Assembly: GCA_024138025.1 (NCBI GenBank)
Contig: JAMXBD010000112.1
Span: 930,001 to 994,000 of the forward strand
Direction of reading: 5' to 3'
Length of the DNA: 64,000 nt
Origin: Combretum micranthum
Taxonomy: Eukaryota > Streptophyta > Magnoliopsida > Myrtales > Combretaceae
Part shown: positions 56,616 through 64,000 of the stretch, one piece after another
Layout of the letters: every line of letters begins with the position of its first letter
How positions within the stretch are numbered: position 1 is the first letter of the stretch
Made by a program: the position numbers and the translations under genes
Notes under the pieces: generated by a model
Databases searched by the model: none
Told to the model about the DNA's origin: nothing
The model's input: the letters and a program-made list of their open reading frames with translations, nothing else

Positions 56616-56823
56616 GGGTCTGTTTGTTTGGCTTTTTTCACTTTTTTCAAACTTTTCTCTAACAAATTATTTATCAAGAAATAGATATAGATAAAACAAA
56701 GTTGGCAGTTCTCATCAAAAGATCAAATATAGATAAAATATAGGTGCAAATTGGACATATTTACATATATTATTTTGAAAAAGATATAGATACTGATGAA
56801 AAATAGACCATCCAAACAGACCC
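56616..56823 (+). mobile_element. MITE, 208 bp, GGGTCTGTTTG termini
   Basis: Starts GGGTCTGTTTGTTTGGC and ends with the inverse, CCATCCAAACAGACCC: an 11-base perfect inverted terminus with further partial pairing. A TTT trinucleotide flanks both sides (56613-56615, 56824-56826). Size, AT-rich middle and GGGTCTGTTTG ends match non-autonomous DNA transposons of PIF/Harbinger type with a 3-bp duplication; hAT is possible. It sits between KKEAF and the next RT/RNase H block, so it is a clean insertion. Confidence 0.8.
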
Positions 56824-57310
56824 TTTATATAGACTAAGACATCTACACGAGCTTTTCAAATCTATATAAGCTTCTCAAAAGCTTAAAGAGGCTTTGATGA
56901 CTGCCCTTTTTAGCCTTACCTGAATTTTCTCGTACATTTATTGTTGAAACAGATACTTCAAGTGAAGACATGGGGGCTACCATCAAGGTATTCAACCTAT
57001 TGCTTTTTCTTAGTAAGCAGTTTTCTTTGAGACTTAGGAAGGCATGAGCTTATGGGTGGGAAATTGTGGCCAATGTAGAGACTGTTAAAAAATGGAGACA
57101 TTACTTGTTAGGTTACCATTTCATTATTAAAAATGATAACAAAAAATTGAAAGGAAATTTTCACTAAAGGGATTCAAACTTCGGATCAACAACAACACTT
57201 GCTTAAACTCTTTGGCCACAATTATAAATAGTGTCTAAGCCCGGTCTTGAAAATAAAGTGGCTAATTCTTTATCTCATTGTTTTGTTGAGGACTTGATAA
57301 GTGATTTTTA
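56824..57310 (+). pseudogene. Reina-type RNase H
   Basis: KLKEALMTALLALP is followed by decayed blocks equivalent to FIVETDASGTGIGAVL, QPIAFLSKAL, EKWRHYLLGYHF, and the end block ENKVANSLSH. Matches run in three frames with many stops. It agrees in order and spacing with the RNase H of chromoviruses. Confidence 0.75.
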
Positions 57311-57814
57311 CTTTGCTCTGATCATGGGAATTTGTACTTAGTTTGATTGATATATGTATAAAATTCCCATAAAATCATGTTGTTTTTCAGCTTTAAGGAG
57401 CAATAAAGGAAGAAATGAATTCATTTGTCCAAGAATCAAAGCAAAATAACAAAGGTTTTTGAAGATAGAATCAATCATGCCTCCAATTATTAAAATCAAG
57501 GGTAAGAAAACAAGATAAAACTCTAGACCTTGCCCTAGGTCATGCCCATTGTTCTTGACTGCAATACAAGGTGAGACAAATTGTGCTTCACATGATTTAG
57601 ACATAACTTCTATCATGGCTAACTTTTGAAGCTCCAATTGTGCCCTTGAAAAGTCACCTTATCATGTGCATAATGAAACACACCTTTGAAATCACATGAA
57701 TTAGGCATTGGATTCAGAAACCATAAGATAAATTATTATTTTTGCATAAATATGAACATTATACACAAATTCAAGAGAAGTAGGACTCTCACTTACTTTC
57801 TTTATTCTTACCCT
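57311..57814. other. Unassigned stretch within Reina-type pol
   Basis: About 0.5 kb between RNase H and integrase, where relatives have a shorter spacer. The minus-strand frame 57637-57338 (99 codons) has no recognisable family. Phrases such as CAATTGTGCCCTTGAAAAGT recall LTR sequence. A small insertion is possible, but no duplication was found. Confidence 0.4.
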
Positions 57815-58930
57815 TTTGACTTTGTTACACCACTTAAAATAGAGTGCAAAGAAAACAAGGAATGGCATAAACTAATGGAAGATTGTACCAATGGAGTTGC
57901 TTTACAGTGGCTGCTAGACTTTTGTTTCTACAAGATAAGATTTTTATCCCACCTCATGTTTTTATAATCAATTCATTGATATTAGGACATTTGGGAGTTA
58001 AGACTTACAAACATTTGAGCGAATCTTTTTATTAGAGTAATATGAGAAAGGATGTTGATGACTTTGTGAAGCATTGCCATGTGTGTCAGCAAATTAAATA
58101 CTTGACCACATCTCCCAATGGCTTACTTCAAACACTTCTTATACCTCAAAATGTCTTCAAGGATATTTCAATGGATTTCATTACCGAACCACCTATTTCT
58201 AAAGGGCATTTGGTAATTATGGTAATTGCGGATCACTTAACCAAGTATTGGCATTTTGGTGTTTTATCAGCTCGCTATGTAGCCACTTCAATTGCCACTT
58301 TATTTCTTAACATGGTTGTCAGGTTACATAGCATCCTTAAATCAATTGTTTCTGAGAGGGACAAGATTTTCTCGAGTCATTTTTGGACCATGTTGTTCAA
58401 ATTGAGTAGGACTATACTGAAAATGAGCTCTGTCGACTATCCACTATCTGATTGTCAACTAGAATTCATGAATAGATGCTTGCAACAATACCTTTAAGCT
58501 TATGTTATGGATTGCCCGAAAGCTTGTCCTAAGTTCCTTCCATAGGCTAAATTTTGTTTCAATACAAGTTAACATACTAATGCAGGAATGATTCCATTTA
58601 AGGCTCTATATGAATGACCCCCTCCTACAATCGCAAGATATATTCAAAACCATTCTGTTATTGAGGTAGTGGATTAGGAGTTACGTATAAGAGATGAAAT
58701 TTTGAGGATACTAAAAGCTAATTTGGCTCAAACTCAACTTCAAATGAAGCGACTAGCAGATAGAAATAGATCTAGTAGATCTTTTGAAGTTCGAGATTAG
58801 GTGTACATGAAGCTATTGTCGTATAAGCAAACATCTTTAGCTAATAAGCTTTCTTTTAAACTCTCGTGACGTTATTTTGGGCCTTTCAAGATCATGAGGA
58901 AAGTGAGTAGTGTAGCTTATTGTTTGGACT
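57815..58930 (+). pseudogene. int: Reina-type integrase
   Basis: HLGVKTYKHLSESFY and CHVCQQIKY form the HHCC zinc region. The core has FKDISMDFITEPPISKGHLV (first Asp), IVSERDKIFSSHFWTMLFKL (second Asp) and SDCQLEFMNRCLQQYL (Glu). All three catalytic residues are kept and 58042-58497 is open for 151 codons. After a TAA the frame continues with PFKALYE, MKRLADRNRSSRSFEVRD and the GPF motif RYFGPFKIMRKVSSVAYCLD. Stops at 58498, 58614 and 58798 interrupt it. Confidence 0.9.
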
Positions 58931-59282
58931 TGCCTACTTCATCTAAAATTCCCTTAGTTTTTCATGCTTTTGTATGGAAGAAAGCCCATGGCACTATCTT
59001 AGAACAATTACCTTGCCTAAGGAGTCTTTTAGCAACTATCTTATGGAGAATCCTTTTACCATTTTAGATACTCGCTCTATTTGGAAAAAAGGCCGACAAG
59101 TATCTCAACTATTAACTCAATGGAAGGCTCTTCTTAGTGAAGATGCTTCTCCGGTTGATCTTTTGGACTTTCTAAGGGACTATCCTCATTATCACCTTAA
59201 GGACAAGGTGCTTTTTCCAACACCAGAGGAACATGTAATGAATACAAGTACTAGAAGTAGAAGGAAGCCACAGTACTTATAA
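58931..59282 (+). pseudogene. Reina-type C-terminal chromodomain
   Basis: The frame 58974-59282 has FTILDTRSIWKKGRQVSQLL, TQWKALLSEDASPVDLLDFL and RDYPHYHLKDKVLF. ILDTR, QW, HLKDKV and their spacing are those of chromodomains at the integrase end in the Reina lineage. The WE of the usual ATWED is changed to SPVDL. The frame ends at a TAA at 59280. Confidence 0.85.
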
Positions 59283-59694
59283 GACTTTACTACCTAGTAT
59301 AGTGTAGAGTATAGACTATCTTAACTTATACAGGACATTTGCTTTGTAACAACTCATAGTTTCTTTACATTGTATGAATAGACAATATAGTTGTAACTAC
59401 TTCTGATGTAGGCATATAAATACTCAAAATGAAAGGAGAAAAGATCAGCTAGAAATTTATCAAACAATTAAGACTAAGAGTCTCTTGAGAACTCAAATCT
59501 CAGTCTTATCTTTCCTTTCCTATACCTTGCAAATAACCAAAGAACAATGGGTTATTTGTAGAATTGACTAAGAAATTAAAATCAAGTAAATCATGCACAA
59601 AGATTAAAAGATTAGAAAACCTTTATGCAAAACAATTAAGTAATATAGGTTTAAAGGGAAAACACATCTTTCGTGTTTGAGTATGTGAATGTTG
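59283..59694 (+). mobile_element. Probable LTR of the Reina-type element, left part
   Basis: Follows the pol stop. It contains CATATAAATACTCAAAATG (TATA near 59411) and a CT-rich TCTCAGTCTTATCTTTCCTT, the usual short Reina LTR layout. The start is not sharply defined. It is cut at 59694 by the solo LTR and resumes at 61819. Confidence 0.5.
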
Positions 59695-61813
59695 TGTAAG
59701 GCCCTAACTTGATGGCATTACAACCCCCATGTGTTCTTATCAAAGATGAACATGCTAAGGCTATAAAACACTAATCCACAAAATATATATCATAAAACTT
59801 CAAACTCTCAAAACAAAAAGGTACCTATTTAAAAATACTTTCAAAACTAACTCCCAAATAACCTTGTTGGCATAAACCATAGCCAACATAATTCAAAATT
59901 ATAACATAAAAAGGAAAAACTCTTAAATTCATAAAACATATGGATTTGATAAAGTATCTTATTCTAAATCCAAGCCATATATCCTAAACACTAGTAGGGA
60001 AGTCTGGTCCACTATCATCTTCCCCGTAGTCCACAAAGACATTAAATCCTGATAAATCATACACTACTGGATCTTCGCATGTTCCTGAAAAAGATAAAAG
60101 AGTAAGCAAATAATGCCTAATACGCCAAACCACAAACACAATTGCATGAATACACATCATACATAATCACATAAAATATATTTTAATGTAGCAAACACAG
60201 TTTATTATCTTTGATTAGCCAGCAAACAACACAGTATAGAACCATTTGCAACTAGTCATAAACCTAGAGTAACTCATGACTCCATAAAAACAAAGTTTTA
60301 TATAAAATAGTTTGATACATATATATATATTGGTGTTTGATGCGATCCACCTCCCTTGTGTACCACAATTAAGCTGGCACGACTCATAATCTACCAGAAT
60401 TATTTTCAAGTGCAACTCCATTAATGTCAACGACACACAAGGATCATCAGTTTACCAATGTTAGTATCACACTCTTTGTGGTCTTTACTAACTACAAGCA
60501 AGCACAAGCAATAAACATCTCAATTATAGGCCATATAGTAATTATTTCGACTTACAATTCTGAACCTCTACGCTCAAACAACAAGGTAAGGTTGTACATG
60601 TATCAAGTTCAAGGAGCAAAACTTTAATTCCACAAAACCTTGATCACATAAACATAATAGATTTCATTACATGTCTTCCATAAAATAAATCTAATCCAAA
60701 CTTCACCTAAAACCCTAATCTCAATAAAAATATATTTCCACACCTTTCTCATTTGATTGAAAAATCACAAAATCCTCAAACACAAAAAATTTGGGATTTC
60801 TTTCAAATTTTTCCAATATTTTGACTCCTATCAATCAATACAATTATTTAACAAAAGATCATATTTTTAGATCATCAAAAGGATTAAACAATCAATCTCA
60901 CCCATCTTCTTGATTATAGAATCACAAAATCTCCAAGAAAACAAAATTTCCTCAAAATCCTTCCGAACCCTAAAATTCTCCTTCAATGAAAATCAAACCA
61001 AATTCAAAAAAGAAATCATTTTTATATCTCTACAAGGATAGAAAAGATTTACTTACCTAGGATTTTGATTCTTGATCCTTCTCAATCACCAAAATCTAAA
61101 TCTCCACACAAAATAGGATTTTTCTTTAATTTCTCCTTCAAAACCAATAGAAATCATAAGGAATTGATATATTCCTTTAAATCCTAAAGAAAATAAAAGA
61201 TTCAATTTACCTATAATTTTGGATCTTGATCCTCCTTGACTGTAGATCACAAAATCTCTAACAAAATTTAGGATTTCTCCACAAATTCATCCAATAATTT
61301 GATTCCTTACAAAACCAGTACAAAGAAATCATGAACAAAAAAAAAATTCTCAGAGCCCCAATGGCTTAAGAAAAACTCATTCACCTAGATCTTGAATCGT
61401 GTTTCTCTTTTGGTTTCCAAAGGCTTAGGATATGTTGTGAAAAAGAGCTAGGTTGAGGATCTATTTAAAGGGCATGAAAAAAACCTTAAAACCAATATAA
61501 CTTGCATGTTGTAAGCTAGTAAAGAAGGCCAGTGGCCTACATATGAAAATTGGTTGCCTAAAGCTCTCGGATTTGTTTTTCAAAAATGTAGCCTGGTAGT
61601 AAGCTGGTGGTGCAAGGTTGCTCTGCTGGCAACGTAGAGAGTTAGGTTGGTGGCCTAAATGGCTGGCCTTCAGCTGAAATTTTTCATCTTAAAATTTTCT
61701 CTACCATGATAAAAAATATCTATATTATTTGTTCGGATTGATTATAAAACCCTCTTATTTTATATCAAATAACATATTTATTTTTTTTATAATTTATTTA
61801 TCTTTATATTACA
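59695..61813 (-). mobile_element. Solo LTR related to the Tekay LTR (minus)
   Basis: Read on the minus strand: TGTAATATAAAGATAAATAA (61813) to CAAGTTAGGGCCTTACA (59695), 2119 bp. The target duplication TGTTG is on both sides (59690-59694, 61814-61818). The 3' end is nearly that of the Tekay LTRs at 24497 and 50073. It contains a GGC/GCC word cluster (61525-61670), a TATTTAAA TATA-like box (near 61465) and the 31-codon acidic micro-ORF (59984-60079). No interior. Confidence 0.9.
59984..60079 (-). CDS. LTR acidic micro-ORF, solo LTR copy
   Basis: Minus strand, 31 codons and TAG: CEDPVVYDLSGFNVFVDYGE, then DDSGPDFPTSV. It is preceded by the strong acceptor-like TCTTTTATCTTTTTCAG about ten bases upstream. 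The length is identical to the Tekay 5' and 3' LTR copies although the DNA is well diverged. Differences from 51593-51688 include many silent ones (TCA/TCT, GGA/GGC, GTG/GTT, GAT/GAC, CCA/CCC, GAC/GAT, CCT/CCA). Confidence 0.55.
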   Translation of the reverse strand, partial: CEDPVVYDLSGFNVFVDYGEDDSGPDFPTSV

Positions 61814-61818
61814 TGTTG

Positions 61819-62063
61819 CTTCTTCGAGATATTAGGGTTTGAGTTTGGAAAAAGAGTGTGGGCTAAGCTAAAGTTCTTAGAAACTTAGATTGGCCTTAAC
61901 AACTAGTTGATATCAAAGTTGAACCATGATATCTATTTCAGCAAGATAAAATTTTTCAATTAGAAATTGTGTTATGAAGATAATTCAGGCTAAGGAGTTG
62001 GAATATACGATTTAGATTGTGCTATAAAGTTCTTCTTTTTAGGTCTTCAAAGAGCATTATTAT
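61819..62063 (+). mobile_element. LTR end and degenerate tRNA-Met primer site
   Basis: Continues the probable Reina-type LTR after the solo LTR, ending near 61906. TGATATCAAAGT (61908-61919) is then TGGTATCAGAGC with three transitions. So the LTR after the Reina-type pol is followed by a primer site and interior sequence, as in a tandem LTR-interior-LTR-interior arrangement or a neighbouring element. The interior has no recognisable ORF and is cut at 62063 by the family B LTR. Confidence 0.45.
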
Positions 62064-64000
62064 TGTAAGACCCGGAAAATTTCAATAAATAATTCCAAAA
62101 TAAACATCAAAGTTAAACTCTAAAAATGACTCCAAATTAAAATCGAACTTCGACTAATCCTAAATCACGAACGAATCTAGAAATTTCTTAATCTTGAGAA
62201 AATGAGATTCCTTGAAAATAAAATAAGAATTCAACGGTCTTCAAATTCAAAACCTACGTACGACAAATCCCACACTTAACTCTGAATTGTAAAATCGGGT
62301 AATAAAGAACCCAAAAACAAATTATTAAAAAATAAATAACGATAAACCTTTGGAAATAAAACTCAATTCAAGAATTTCGAAAACGTTGAGAGATATTAAA
62401 TGCTTACAAAAATAAAATTTAAGATAAATTTCTCAAATTAAATATGTTGTAGAAACATAAAACATCAGTTTCCAAATTGGCAAAGATCTAAACCCAAAAA
62501 TCACCCGGGAACCCTAAGTGGAATACAATAGTTAAGTCCAACAATCTCGTGCTCTTAGCCCTAGAGGCAAAGGTGTGGTTTAAGTGTGTAGAATAGCTCA
62601 TAGTAATATAAGGTCGCTTAAAAATATCAGATTGGTAAATTTTTGACCTATTTTGAACCCTTTCGGATACAGACTTCGAAAAGCGTGTCCCGGGCTCGAG
62701 ATATCAAAAATATACTATTAATACCATTAGACTCGTATTTTTATAAGGATTTCTAAAATATCAGTTTTATAATTTTTCGATAACTAGAATTATCTGATTT
62801 CGCAATTTTATTCATATTTCATTACTACCAGTAATTAATTAGTCTTTGGTACTATTCACTTCTATTCATTAATCAATTTTATTATTCTTGTAAACCCTTA
62901 TGTTTTTAGAAAAACATTTTATATATCATAGAAAATTTTGTTTTTTAAAAATTTAATTCGTTTCGAGTTTTTACGAGATCAGTTTCTGTTTAAGACCCGA
63001 TACTAAAAATAAAATAAAATAAATTAATTTAATAATTGAAAAATATTTTTTTCATAAAATAATTTTTTAGAATTTTTCGAGTTATAAAAATATCATTTAT
63101 AGCTCATATTCACGTATTTTGATCATACCGATAACATATTTGTTGAAATACTAAAATAATTCAAATAATTATTTAATTTTATTTATGAAAATTCTGCCAT
63201 TCATTTAAAGAGATTTTTCTTAATTTTATTTTATATATTTTCTTAATAAAAAGTACTTTTTCAACTCATACTTCAAGTACACTTCAATTGTCATTTCTAC
63301 ACATTAATCAAGTTTTCTTTCACTCATTCTATACTCCATTTCGCCACAAAATGGCAGCTGACCATACTCCTAAAAATAGCCATTTTTCTTTTATTTTATT
63401 AATTTATTTAATGATTTAAAGTCTCATTTAGTTAGCAAATTAAACGATACAAGTTACACTTTCAAAATTTAAGTTACAAGACAATTAAACTTCTCTCTCT
63501 CTCTTTGAATTCACATGTAGCCACCTCCCCAAATCTGCCATTGTTTTATATTTTTTTTCTTTCAATGATTAATTTCTTGTATCATTTTTTCTTGTTAAAA
63601 GTAGTTATATTTTGTAGATTTAACTTTTTTTGTAGCTTTGATTTTGTTTATGTTTTAGATCTTGTCATATGAGTTATTATTTTGTTATTGCTAATGATTT
63701 ATGCATATATATTCATCATTCACATAACTATCTTAGTGTTTATGCATTTATAACTAGTATAGTAAACTAGATCTTGTTGTTTTAGGTTTATAAATGCATT
63801 AGACTTTTGATTTATTTTCTTAAATAACTTGTAATAGCTTGATGATAGTAGAAAAGTTTTAGAAAGCTCAAGATCTATTTTAGTTTCAACAAAAATCATT
63901 TTTGAAAATTCGGATAAAAAGGGAACCATATTTAGAAAAGCTATTTTTCAACTTCAAAAAATGTATTTTTCATTTAAAATGAAGGGCTTAAGGAATAGAT
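62064..64000 (+). mobile_element. Partial LTR of 'family B' (plus strand)
   Basis: Starts TGTAAGACCCGGAAAATTTC at 62064 and runs off the window after 1937 bp. It is the inverted, diverged counterpart of 1-1671. It contains the blocks CGTGTCCCGGGCTCGAG, ATTAGACTCG and ACTACCAGTAATTAAT, shared in part with family A LTRs. The flank before it is ATTAT (62059-62063). No ORF of note; 63929-63720 minus is not a gene. Confidence 0.7.

Noticed and set aside
57338..57637. 99-codon minus-strand ORF, possible gene
   Set aside because: No recognisable motif, antisense to the Reina-type pol, and in an unassigned spacer. Not enough support.
1..64000. Host protein-coding genes, rRNA, or organellar insertions
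   Set aside because: Both strands were read for recognisable host families; every convincing protein motif belongs to a retrotransposon.

Overview
The window looks like intergenic heterochromatin from a large plant genome, most likely a eudicot. It is AT-rich and contains no host gene that I can support. Almost all of it is LTR retrotransposon sequence of plant-specific Ty3/gypsy lineages: a Tekay/Del-type chromovirus, a Tat/Ogre-type element, an Athila-like remnant, a Reina-type chromovirus, and a family with very long LTRs that I call 'family A'. The species cannot be named from this sequence. Lineage names come from recognising protein motifs and termini by eye, not from a search.

Left part (1-20822). 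A partial LTR ('family B', minus strand) occupies 1-1671. It lies in the decayed interior of a family A element on the minus strand: 5' LTR 6333-9967, tRNA-Met primer site 6311-6324, an unassigned ORF at 5429-6172, and gag at 3581-4835. That element cuts into a plus-strand family A LTR (9968-10191 and 17786-20807). This LTR also contains a solo LTR of the same family (10192-17780, target duplication TAATA), which itself contains an antisense solo LTR (13911-17374, duplication ACGTC).

Centre (20823-54471). This is a nest of at least five levels. A Reina-type chromovirus (54472 onward) is broken by an Athila-like LTR (21571-54471, minus). That LTR is broken by a family A LTR (21729-52965, plus), which holds a complete Tekay-type element (24497-51991, duplication GGTTG). 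The Tekay element is split in gag by a complete 15.3-kb Tat/Ogre-type element on the minus strand (27575-42922, duplication TGTAG), and in its RNase H by an antisense family A solo LTR (44851-48291, duplication TTATC).

Right part (54472-64000). The Reina-type pol carries a 1.7-kb LTR-like insert and a 208-bp MITE, then integrase, a C-terminal chromodomain and a probable LTR. That LTR is split by a solo LTR related to the Tekay one (59695-61813, duplication TGTTG). A plus-strand family B LTR begins at 62064 and runs off the window.

All coding regions are decayed by frameshifts and by stops, many of which replace Gln codons as C-to-T deamination would. Two short acidic reading frames inside LTRs stand out against this decay. 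One has 15 codons plus stop in four family A LTRs, with a fifth copy matching after a 1-nt deletion. The other has 31 codons plus stop in three Tekay-type LTRs. Copies differ largely at synonymous positions and sit just after acceptor-like sites. This LTR-encoded peptide is the best candidate here for something not yet described. Clusters of GCC-box words upstream of TATA boxes in two different LTR families are a second candidate.
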